Shown: positions 6,842 to 13,971 of the stretch, in pieces
Layout: each line of letters starts with the position of its first letter
Position numbering within the stretch: position 1 is the first letter of the stretch
DNA from: Chthoniobacterales bacterium
GTDB lineage: Bacteria > Verrucomicrobiota > Verrucomicrobiia > Chthoniobacterales > UBA6821
Direction: 5' to 3'
Assembly (NCBI GenBank): GCA_021733705.1
Contig: JAIPKF010000021.1
Location: 1 to 14,465 of the forward strand
Length of the DNA stretch: 14,465 nt
Made by a program: the position numbers and the translations under genes
The notes under the pieces: generated by a model
The model's input: the letters and a program-made list of their open reading frames with translations, nothing else
Databases searched by the model: none
Told to the model about the DNA's origin: nothing

Positions 6842-7401
6842 AGGGATAAAACAGATGTTTCGTGCCACCAAGGGTGAGCTGCCAAAACAGGTTGGTAAAT
6901 CGGGCATTCAATATTATGAGCTCCTTCTAGGATTCCAATGCTTATTAAAAATTCATTCACAATTTCGCCTCCTGTAAAAAAAAACGTTTTTTTGAAGAGC
7001 GATATCCACTCTATTTGGGACCTCGGATGATGAGCCTGAAGCCAAAGTAGAAAAGATCCATATTCCTCTTTTAGTTTTAGAACTGTTTGAGCGTTTTTTA
7101 TTGCTGCATGAATTTTCAACCGATGGCGAATGATAGATCTATCTTTGAGTAATCGTGTTACTTCAGTTTCGTCATAGGAAGCTATCGTTAAAATATCAAA
7201 ATCATCATACGCTTTTCGAAGGGATGCCTCTTTTTTCAAAATGATTTCCCAGCTCAGTCCGGCTTGATTTATTTCTAAAAGCAGTCTTCCGAAAATTTCA
7301 TTATCATCATTTAAAGGAAAGCCATGCTGGGTATCATGATACCTCTTGTGAATTTCTCTCTTAGGGAGAATGCTGTTTTTTATGAAAGTGCAGTAAGACA
7401 T
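6838..7401 (-). CDS. tag: DNA-3-methyladenine glycosylase I
   Basis: A 187-residue base-excision repair enzyme that removes 3-methyladenine from alkylated DNA; the family is about 185-190 residues. Zinc-snap ligands appear as Cys4 (MSYC), His22 (RYHDTQHG) and the late Cys near residue 165 (HNIECPIYQP); I could not place the fourth, probably the His in AHPWWHE. The catalytic-pocket signature LEINQAGLSW has Glu43 at the place of E. coli Glu38. The DRSIIRHRLKIHAAIKNA segment also fits Tag. It lies between two paralogous EamA permeases and overlaps the downstream one by 4 nt, so they are co-transcribed. The gene is AT-rich and lacks a Shine-Dalgarno. The C-terminal region is somewhat divergent from E. 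coli. Confidence 0.92.
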   Translation of the reverse strand: MSYCTFIKNSILPKREIHKRYHDTQHGFPLNDDNEIFGRLLLEINQAGLSWEIILKKEASLRKAYDDFDILTIASYDETEVTRLLKDRSIIRHRLKIHAAIKNAQTVLKLKEEYGSFLLWLQAHHPRSQIEWISLFKKTFFFTGGEIVNEFLISIGILEGAHNIECPIYQPVLAAHPWWHETSVLSL

Positions 7402-7491
7402 GAATACTCTTATTGATAAACCGCAAAAAATTCCATGTATTCTATTTTTTATTCAATGAACTGCCCCGTTGGCTTAGGGACGAGAAAGTAA

Positions 7492-8457
7492 TCACTTTAA
7501 GCGCACGGTGTGATGACGTGGATCTCTCATTACCCAAAGAGCAATGATGATTAGGAAAAATCCTCCAATGATATTAAAGGAGACTCTCGTTCCTTGAAAG
7601 GTGATGCTGATCAGAGTTGCAACGGCTAACGAAAAATAATTGGTTGTGGAGGCAAAACTAGGGCCTGTTCTTTTAATAAGCTTCAAATAAAAGATGTAGA
7701 TGAAGCTTCCACATAGAGCCCCCAGAATGAGAAGAGCCCAAAGGGAAGAATGAGCATAATACAATGAGGTGACTTTCCATGGCTGTACCATGAAGAGGAA
7801 AAGAGGTGTTGCTGAAACTAAGGCTCCAATAAAAATTCCTTGAGCAGCTTCTAATGCAGGAAGCTCTTTGGTGAGCCGAACTTTTATTAATAGTAGAGAA
7901 ACAGCAAAGCTCATGGAGGCAAGAAGCATTGCAACGATCGGTAATCCAGGAAGAGAGAGAGAAAAAGAATCCATGATATTAGGGCCACACATCTTTGGAC
8001 CAACAAGGACAAAAATTCCCAAGAGGCCTATCACAATAGCGATTGTTTTTTCGCTAGTGACGCTATTATTTTTTATAAAAAAAACTTCTAGGAATGTGGC
8101 AAATAAAGGAACTGTACCAATTAAAATAGCAGTGAAACTACTTGGCAACTGATCCTGAGACCAATTAATTAAGGTCCATGGTAATGTTGTTTCAAAGAAA
8201 CCAATGATGATGAAATCGCCAAGGTGCTTCAAAAAATAGTTTGGTCCGGGAAGTGAGTATCCTGTTCTAAACAACAGACAGAGTGTTAAAATAAGAGCTC
8301 CTATTGCAATTCTAAAAAATGTGATTGTCCATGTAGTAAAGCTTTCAATCGATAGCTCTGTAAGGATGTATTGAAATCCCCAAATAAACCCAACGGAGAG
8401 CAATAGAGTGTAGTCAATAGAGCTAGAGTAACGTTGTGATTGCGGCATAGGCTTCAT
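7492..8457 (-). CDS. EamA/DMT-family permease (paralogue 1)
   Basis: A 321-residue permease of the drug/metabolite transporter superfamily with about ten membrane helices; the substrate is unknown. It shares GTVPLFAT, the LIKRTGPSFAS motif with NY four residues on, and the PWK..S..YAHSS stretch with the permease at 5900-6841, so the two are recent paralogues on either side of tag. Repeat one begins at GFIWGFQYILTELSIESF. The start at 8457 (MKPM) or the Met three residues later are both possible; no Shine-Dalgarno is visible. A dispersed repeat (8462-8714) begins 5 bp upstream of the ATG, so the promoter must lie in or beyond the repeat. The spacer to tag is 90 bp. Confidence 0.92.
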   Translation of the reverse strand: MKPMPQSQRYSSSIDYTLLLSVGFIWGFQYILTELSIESFTTWTITFFRIAIGALILTLCLLFRTGYSLPGPNYFLKHLGDFIIIGFFETTLPWTLINWSQDQLPSSFTAILIGTVPLFATFLEVFFIKNNSVTSEKTIAIVIGLLGIFVLVGPKMCGPNIMDSFSLSLPGLPIVAMLLASMSFAVSLLLIKVRLTKELPALEAAQGIFIGALVSATPLFLFMVQPWKVTSLYYAHSSLWALLILGALCGSFIYIFYLKLIKRTGPSFASTTNYFSLAVATLISITFQGTRVSFNIIGGFFLIIIALWVMRDPRHHTVRLK

Positions 8458-8461
8458 CTGA

Positions 8462-8714
8462 ATATTTCATAGTAAATCTATTACGGCTTGTGGAAAGCTC
8501 ATTATTACTGCGTTGATCTCGAAGTCTTCCCCAGGGAGTGTGTACAGACGGAGTCGTTGTCAGGCTCCATCGCTCGCCCACCTAGCACTAATAAGCTTTG
8601 CACGGTACCTCATACTGATCTACTGCGGAGGAACGTGAAGCCCAACGTTAAAATGATCGCCTTCCTTGCCGCATGAGCCTACGATACCCCTTTGTTCTGA
8701 TTATGATGAAATAT
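8462..8714. repeat. Dispersed TIR repeat, copy E (253 bp, decayed)
   Basis: The left end is ATATTTCATAGTAAATC (8462-8478) and the right end CTGATTATGATGAAATAT (8697-8714), an inverted pair with substitutions. Interior blocks GCGTTGATCTCGAAGTCTTCC and GCACTAATAAGCTTTGCACGG are shared with the copies at 9953 and 821. It fills the whole spacer between the divergent EamA gene and the CLC gene and supplies ATG codons in the frame of the latter. No conserved ORF: the frame at 8488-8676 is not shared by other copies. Confidence 0.72.
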
Positions 8715-9947
8715 TCCTGGCCCTCCATTTTTTTCAAAATCCATACGATGACAATCTGGTATTCTGCGATTGTTTTTTTAGCTGTAATAATAGGGTGTGC
8801 CTCCGCTTTTTTTTTAATGGCTTTAAATGGGGTAACACAATGTCGCTTAGAGCATCCGTGGCTTCTTTTCTTTCTTCCTGTTGCAGGACTAGGAATCGGT
8901 TTGATCTACCATTATTTTTGGAAATCAAATGAAGAGGGGAATAATCTCATCCTTGAGCAAATCCATGATCCGGGAGGAGGCGTTCCCTCGCGCATGGCTC
9001 CTTTGGTTTTGGTGGCAACCCTTGTGACACATCTTTTTGGAGGGTCCGTCGGACGTGAAGGAACTGCTGTGCAAATGGGAGGAAGTATTGCAAGTTCCTT
9101 CGGTAGATACCTACGGTTTTCTCCAGAACAAACAAAAATAACACTTCAGTGTGGTGTAGCAGCTGGTTTTGGAGCGGTCTTTGGGACTCCGTTTGCTGGA
9201 GCCCTTTTTGCATTAGAAGTTTTAACAAGTGGGCTTTTTTTTCAATGTGATGGGTGGTGCTCTCTCCTGATTGCCTCCTTTGTTGGAGATCTCACCTGTC
9301 GTGCATGGAATGTACATCATCTCCTCTATGACGTGCATACTGTTTTCAACGATGTTTTTTCACCTTTACTGCTCATGAAGGTAGCAATTGTTGGTGTGGC
9401 GGCCGCAGTGGTGGTCAGGATTTTTATCATTACGGAGCATCTGCTTAATCATGGGTTTCAAAAAACTGTACAATTAGCACCTTTAAGACCAATGCTGGGG
9501 GGCTTCATCATCATTGTTCTTGTCTCACTGGCAGGAACGAGATCCTATCTGGGGCTTGGAGAATGGGCCCTTAATCCCAACGATCTTACGCTTCAAACTT
9601 TTTTCCAATTAGGGGATGTTTCTTACTGGGCCTGGGCCTGGAAATTATTATTTACTGCTGTCACGCTTGGCTCTGGATTTAAAGGAGGAGAAGTAACTCC
9701 CCTGTTTTTTATAGGAGCAGCACTTGGAAATGCTCTTTCCAGACTGCTTGGAGGACCTGTTGATCTTTTTGCGGCACTTGGTTTTGTGGCTGTTTTTGCA
9801 GGAGCTTCTAAGACGCCTGTTACCTGTACTGTTATGAGTTTAGAGCTCTTTGGACCTACTCACCTTGTTCCAACAATGCTTGTTTGTTTCCTTTCCTATT
9901 TTTTCAGCGGCCAGAAGGGTATTTACAAATCTCAGAAAATAGCTTAA
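8706..9947 (+). CDS. CLC-family antiporter, probably fluoride/proton type (CLC-F)
   Basis: An inner-membrane CLC exchanger of about 413 residues. Motifs, counted from the first in-frame ATG at 8673: the selectivity loop DPGGGVP (99-105), gating-glutamate motif GREGTAVQ (127-134, Glu129), and GGEVTPLFFIGAALG (338-352, Glu340 and Thr342), then GASKTPVTCTVMSLELFG (377-394). Chloride CLCs usually read GREGPTVQ and GxFxP; GREGT and GGExTP are hallmarks I associate with CLC-F, which expels fluoride. The usual GSGIP is GGGVP here. ATGs at 8673, 8703, 8706 and 8748 are possible; the first three lie in repeat copy E, and 8706 (MKYSW) or 8748 (MTIWY) are most plausible by family length. No fluoride riboswitch is seen upstream. 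A chloride transporter is the alternative. Confidence 0.83.
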   Translation: MKYSWPSIFFKIHTMTIWYSAIVFLAVIIGCASAFFLMALNGVTQCRLEHPWLLFFLPVAGLGIGLIYHYFWKSNEEGNNLILEQIHDPGGGVPSRMAPLVLVATLVTHLFGGSVGREGTAVQMGGSIASSFGRYLRFSPEQTKITLQCGVAAGFGAVFGTPFAGALFALEVLTSGLFFQCDGWCSLLIASFVGDLTCRAWNVHHLLYDVHTVFNDVFSPLLLMKVAIVGVAAAVVVRIFIITEHLLNHGFQKTVQLAPLRPMLGGFIIIVLVSLAGTRSYLGLGEWALNPNDLTLQTFFQLGDVSYWAWAWKLLFTAVTLGSGFKGGEVTPLFFIGAALGNALSRLLGGPVDLFAALGFVAVFAGASKTPVTCTVMSLELFGPTHLVPTMLVCFLSYFFSGQKGIYKSQKIA

Positions 9948-9952
9948 CCCAG

Positions 9953-10118
9953 ATATTTCATACTGATCGTGACGAGGAGGCAGCGAAGGCTGATGGGGTA
10001 CGACAGACGAGCATTTTGATGCCGGGCTGTATGTGTACATACTGCTCGAGGAAGACTTCGAGCTCAACGCATTATCCATCTGGCTTCCCCGATTCCGTAG
10101 TAGATCAGCATGAAATAT
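9953..10118. repeat. Dispersed TIR repeat, copy F (166 bp, best preserved)
   Basis: The terminal inverted repeats ATATTTCATACTGATC (9953-9968) and GATCAGCATGAAATAT (10103-10118) match at 15 of 16 positions. An inner short palindrome, TATGTGTACATAC, lies at 10029-10041. It starts 5 bp after the CLC stop and ends 5 bp before the M20 stop, filling the convergent spacer; TIR pairing would give a long hairpin that could end transcription from both sides. It lacks any ORF conserved with other copies. Confidence 0.85.
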
Positions 10119-10123
10119 CCCGG

Positions 10124-11479
10124 CTAGGTTTGAGAGAGTCTTTTTAAAAGCTGCTCGCTGAGTCTTATTCCATTTAAGAAATTCTCTAGGAGAATATTTT
10201 CATTTGGGGAATGCATTCCACAATCCGGGTTCGCCAACCCTAGCAAAAGAACATCAACGTCAAAGATTTTTTTGAAATGAGTAACAATGGGAATGCTAGC
10301 CCCGTCACGAAGCAACAAAGGAGGGGTGCCAAAAGTCTCTGCGAGGGCTTCTTGAGCTGCTTTGCCGTTGGGTGACTCTGGATCGATAAAGCAGGCTTCA
10401 CCATAATGGCCAGGAATTATTTTAAGGGAAACTCCTGGGGGGAGTTGTGTTCGAAGATAAGAGGCTGTTTGCTCTAAAACTGTTTTAGGATCTTGATTAG
10501 CTACCAGACGAAAACTCAACTTTACGAATGCTTCTTTGGGGAGCACTGTTTTTGTGCCTGCACCTTGATAACCACCTCCAAATCCATTGACCTCTGCCGT
10601 TGGTCGGCTTCCAATCCTCTCTAAGGTGCTAAAACCTGCTTCTCCAAAAAGCTCTTCTACACCTGCTAGTTTTTTTATTGAGGCATCCCCTCCTGAGGCT
10701 TTCTCTAAGGCTTTCGTAGCCTCTTGTTCCCAAGGCTCTGGTGATGCAACAGTATCATAAAATCCAGGGATTAAGATATGTCCATGTTCATCATGTAACG
10801 AGGCAATGAGTCGAGCAGCTACTGTAAGTGGGTTCGCAACGGCACCACCAAAAAGTCCACTATGAAGATCACAGGCAGGTCCACGAACGATGAACTCCAT
10901 GGCAGCAACACCTCGTAGTGCATAGGTGATGGCAGGAAGATTTCCTGGAGCCATCCCGGTATCAGAGATCACAACGACATCACAGCTAAGTTCCTGACGG
11001 TGTTCTTGGAGAAAGCTATCGAGGTGAGGACTGCCAATTTCTTCTTCTCCTTCAATGAGGAAAATCACGTTGACCGGTAATGTTCCTTTTTCTTGTAGCG
11101 TTTTTGCAACGCCTAAAATATGAGCGAGTGTCGGGGCTTTATTGTCAGAGGAGCCGCGAGCATAGATTTTTCCTTCTTTCTCATCAATGCGTGGTTCAAA
11201 GGGAGATGACGTCCATTCCTCGAGTGGTTCGGGTGGCTGCACATCGTAGTGACCGTAGATGAGCACCGTTTTCTTTTGAGGATCAGGAATTGTTTTTGCA
11301 ACGAGAATGGGATGTCCGGCAGTCTGATGAATGGTAGCCGTGAGGCCCATTTTTTTGAAGAGTCCGGCTAGCCACTCTGCGCAGGCTACGAGATCCTTCG
11401 CATGTTCTGGTTGCGTCGAGATGCTCGGAAAGTGCAAATATTCTACGAGGGTGGTGATAGGATCGAGTGGAGTAGACAT
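10124..11479 (-). CDS. M20 family metallo-dipeptidase (carnosinase-like)
   Basis: A 451-residue di-zinc peptidase of the M20A/ArgE-DapE-CPG2-PepV group, likely cytosolic and acting on dipeptides. Motifs in order: GHYDVQPPEP (His77, Asp79), ARGSSDNKAP (bridging Asp112), EGEEEIGS (catalytic Glu145-Glu146), SDTGM (Asp173) and the late GMHSPNE (His423). The dimerisation-domain part ACDLHSGLFGG is typical of dipeptidases rather than acetylornithine deacetylases. There is no signal peptide. It is transcribed divergently from the EamA gene at 11564, with 84 bp between starts, and ends 6 bp from a dispersed repeat. Family length is about 450-470. The exact substrate is not evident. Confidence 0.93.
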   Translation of the reverse strand: MSTPLDPITTLVEYLHFPSISTQPEHAKDLVACAEWLAGLFKKMGLTATIHQTAGHPILVAKTIPDPQKKTVLIYGHYDVQPPEPLEEWTSSPFEPRIDEKEGKIYARGSSDNKAPTLAHILGVAKTLQEKGTLPVNVIFLIEGEEEIGSPHLDSFLQEHRQELSCDVVVISDTGMAPGNLPAITYALRGVAAMEFIVRGPACDLHSGLFGGAVANPLTVAARLIASLHDEHGHILIPGFYDTVASPEPWEQEATKALEKASGGDASIKKLAGVEELFGEAGFSTLERIGSRPTAEVNGFGGGYQGAGTKTVLPKEAFVKLSFRLVANQDPKTVLEQTASYLRTQLPPGVSLKIIPGHYGEACFIDPESPNGKAAQEALAETFGTPPLLLRDGASIPIVTHFKKIFDVDVLLLGLANPDCGMHSPNENILLENFLNGIRLSEQLLKRLSQT

Positions 11480-11563
11480 AGATGCTCGAGAGTATGTGGC
11501 AAATCAATATTAGTTCTACAAAAAAATCTTTTCAACGAGCTGCTTGCCATTATCCTAAAAAAA

Positions 11564-12466
11564 ATGAAAAGACCATCACACAACCATCGATGTGCAGGAG
11601 ATTTGCTGGCTTTCAGTGCCATTGTTCTTTTTGCGGGGTATTCTCTTTTTTTACGACTCAATCCAGAGGTCCCAACACTCTTATTTCTTTTTGCGTTTCA
11701 AGTAGTCGGAGCAGGAATTTTCACGCTGATTTTTTTGAAAGATGGATTTCCTAAAATATCTCGGCAAACCTTATTACTACTTGTTTTGTTAGCCGTCATG
11801 GCAGTGGTGCGTGACTTTTGTTATTTCTTTTCTTTTCGACTGACGAATGTTGCCAATGCTGCGATTGGGCATCAAACAGTTTCCATTTTTTTACTATTTT
11901 TTGCACCTTACTTTTTGAAAGAAAAAACGATGCGCCGTGAGTGGATTGCTGTTTTCATCGGCCTCGTAGGAACGGTGATTCTTTTTTACGATACGCAATA
12001 TCAAGAAAAAAGCTGGCATAACACTGAGGGAATTGCCCTCGCTGTTTTTTCAGGATTGCTTTACGCCGGACTGATTATTTTGTATCGGCATTTACAAAAT
12101 GGGGCTCTGCTAACGCTTCGTACTATCAACTTTTTTCGCTTCTTCTTAAGCGTGCTGATGCTTCTTCCCTTTCTTTCCTTGTTTCGAGGTTTTCATTGGA
12201 CCACTCATGTCACGATGGTGCTTTTTTTCTTTGGACTGCTCTATGCCATCATTGCCTCTAGCATGTTGCAGCTGGCCATGAAATGGAGCAGGGCGCTCCA
12301 TATTTCCGTGATTGGGAAAAGCGAACCGGTTCTTGCGGCGCTCTATGCTTTTTTGTTTTTAGGAGAAATTCCTACGTGGAATGCTGCTGTAGGAGGTGTT
12401 CTGATCATTGCAACAAGCCTCTGGCTGATGCTGTGTATGCATCAAACAGAAGAAGTTTTTGAATAA
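11564..12466 (+). CDS. EamA/DMT-family permease (third, divergent)
   Basis: About 300 residues from the ATG at 11564 (MKRPSHNHRC), ten predicted membrane helices in two repeats; the function is transport of an unknown small molecule. Marks include RDFCYFFSFRLTNVANAAIG, the FIGLVGTVILFY helix and SVIGKSEPVLAALYAFLFLGE at the second repeat's end (quoted in part). I chose 11564 over an earlier in-frame ATG at 11402 because the extra 54 residues are Arg/Cys-rich, overlap the divergent M20 gene and lack membrane character. It is only distantly similar to the two tag-flanking permeases, so it is not part of that duplication. No Shine-Dalgarno. Confidence 0.88.
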   Translation: MKRPSHNHRCAGDLLAFSAIVLFAGYSLFLRLNPEVPTLLFLFAFQVVGAGIFTLIFLKDGFPKISRQTLLLLVLLAVMAVVRDFCYFFSFRLTNVANAAIGHQTVSIFLLFFAPYFLKEKTMRREWIAVFIGLVGTVILFYDTQYQEKSWHNTEGIALAVFSGLLYAGLIILYRHLQNGALLTLRTINFFRFFLSVLMLLPFLSLFRGFHWTTHVTMVLFFFGLLYAIIASSMLQLAMKWSRALHISVIGKSEPVLAALYAFLFLGEIPTWNAAVGGVLIIATSLWLMLCMHQTEEVFE

Positions 12467-12482
12467 ACGGCTTGCCACGTTT

Positions 12483-12650
12483 GTTATATACCTTTCTCAA
12501 ATGAATTTTAGGAATTTTTACTGGTCCTTTTTGGCGCTAGCGGCGTTGTCATCGCTACTGTTACCTCGGTAGCAGCACGTTCTGACGCCTGGCTAGCACC
12601 AAAAATTTCTGCCTAAAAAAATCCTAAAATTCATCCGACAAAGGTATAAC
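12483..12650. repeat. Long imperfect palindrome between EamA and CobW genes
   Basis: Outer arms TACCTTT...ATGAATTTTAGGA (12489-12513) and the inverted copy (12622-12646) match at 22 of 25 positions. Inside, TTTTTGGCGCTAGC (12127-relative; 12127 is not implied, arm at about 12526-12542) pairs with GGCTAGCACCAAAAA (12590-12605), and a small hairpin GCTAC/GTAGC surrounds about 12554-12573. Both ends are flanked by TA (TATACC/GGTATA), as left by Tc1/IS630-type insertion. It could be a non-autonomous element or a structured RNA leader of the downstream GTPase gene. It is unrelated to the ATATTTCAT repeats. Confidence 0.7.
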
Positions 12651-12685
12651 TAAAAACGTTTTCTACTAACTCAGAACTTTATCTT

Positions 12686-13900
12686 ATGACGACTCATTCC
12701 AAACTTCCTGTCACCGTCCTCTCCGGCTTTCTTGGAGCGGGCAAGACCACCTTACTCAATCACATTCTTCACAATCGCGCAGGCTATCGCGTAGCGGTGA
12801 TCGTCAATGATATGAGTGAAATCAATATCGATGCCTCGTTGGTGCGTGGTGGAGAGGCGCAGCTCCATCGCACCGAAGAGAAACTTGTAGAGATGTCGAA
12901 TGGGTGTATTTGCTGCACGCTGCGCGAAGATCTGCTCAAAGAAGTGGGGGCATTGGCCAAAGAGGGGCGCTTTGATTACCTGCTCATCGAGTCGACAGGC
13001 GTCTCCGAGCCGTTACCCGTGGCACAGACTTTTACGTTTGAAGATGAAGAGGGAGAGAGCCTCAAGAATCTAACGCGACTTGATACCATGGTCACCGTCG
13101 TTGATGCCTCTCATTTTTTAGAACACTTCGAAGGCTCCGAGACCTTGCTTGAACGTGAGGTGGCGCTTGGAGAAGAAGATGAGCGAACACTCTCCGATCT
13201 CTTGGCCGACCAAGTGGAATTTGCCAATGTGATTGTGATTAACAAAATGGATCTTGTCTCTTCCGAGCAGGCCAAAGAACTTCGCGCCATTTTGTACAAG
13301 CTCAATCCAGAAGCGACCATCATCACCGCAGAACGTGGCGTGGTGCCGCTCGAGCAACTGCTCAACACCAAAAAATTCGACATGGAAAAAGCAGAGCGCT
13401 CTGCCGGTTGGATCCAAGAATTAAATCACATTCACACTCCCGAGACCGAAGAGTATGGCATTGGAAGCTTTGTCTTTGAGGCGCGGAGGCCGTTTCATCC
13501 CGAGCGATTTTGGGATTTTATCCATACCGAGTGGCCTGGGTTGCTTCGCTCAAAGGGTTATTTTTGGTTAGCCTCTCGCCACAATATTATTGGCCTCTGG
13601 TCACAAGCAGGCGGGAATGCCGAATATCGTCCGATCGGTTTTTGGTGGGGCGCGGTTCCTGCTGACCAGATGACAGATGATCCAGAAACGCTTGCCACCA
13701 TCATGAAAGATTGGCAAGAGCCATGGTGCGATCGCCGACAACAGATCGTCTACATCGGCCAAAATCTTCCCAAAGAGGCAATGCTTTCCGCTTTGGAGAA
13801 TTGTTTACTCGATGATGAAGAGATGGCTTTGGGCGTTCCTGCTTGGGAAAAAGAACTGACCGATCCTTTTCCTGCGTGGGTGGAGCCTGCTGTTTCATGA
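12686..13900 (+). CDS. COG0523 (CobW/G3E) GTPase, YciC/ZigA-like metal chaperone
   Basis: A 404-residue P-loop GTPase of the G3E family that uses GTP to deliver metal, most often zinc, to client proteins. Visible: P-loop GFLGAGKTT (14-22), the metal-binding CICC motif (74-77, GCICCTLRED), ESTG (102-105), NKMD guanine-recognition motif (186-189), then a CobW C-terminal domain from about residue 255 (YGIGSFVFEARRPFHPERFW, a YciC/ZigA-like mark). The acidic linker at 118-127 and 150-170 is unusual but family-compatible. It lies alone after a 165-nt palindrome, with 71 bp to smc. Whether it is zinc-regulated (Zur) is not shown by the sequence: I see no clear Zur box. Composition is more GC-rich than the genes before it. 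Confidence 0.93.
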   Translation: MTTHSKLPVTVLSGFLGAGKTTLLNHILHNRAGYRVAVIVNDMSEINIDASLVRGGEAQLHRTEEKLVEMSNGCICCTLREDLLKEVGALAKEGRFDYLLIESTGVSEPLPVAQTFTFEDEEGESLKNLTRLDTMVTVVDASHFLEHFEGSETLLEREVALGEEDERTLSDLLADQVEFANVIVINKMDLVSSEQAKELRAILYKLNPEATIITAERGVVPLEQLLNTKKFDMEKAERSAGWIQELNHIHTPETEEYGIGSFVFEARRPFHPERFWDFIHTEWPGLLRSKGYFWLASRHNIIGLWSQAGGNAEYRPIGFWWGAVPADQMTDDPETLATIMKDWQEPWCDRRQQIVYIGQNLPKEAMLSALENCLLDDEEMALGVPAWEKELTDPFPAWVEPAVS

Positions 13901-13971
13901 GTTGTTTTTTCACAATAAGTGAATTTTCATTTGCACGAGGCTCTACTGACCGCGTAGCGTAGCAGGTTTTC

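Noticed and set aside
6842..6907. 22-residue N-terminal extension of the second EamA permease
   Set aside because: It overlaps the tag coding sequence in another frame; the ATG at 6841 gives a coupled ATGA overlap and normal family length.
8488..8676. 62-codon open frame in repeat copy E
   Set aside because: The frame is not kept in other copies and has no start-site support.
8460..8705. Fluoride riboswitch ahead of the CLC gene
   Set aside because: I looked for the conserved GATGG/GTTCGCC and CTGATGGC-like cores and did not find them; the stretch is explained by a dispersed repeat.
11402..11563. 54-residue N-terminal extension of the third EamA permease
   Set aside because: It overlaps the divergent M20 gene, is Arg/Cys-rich without membrane helices, and is not expected in the family.
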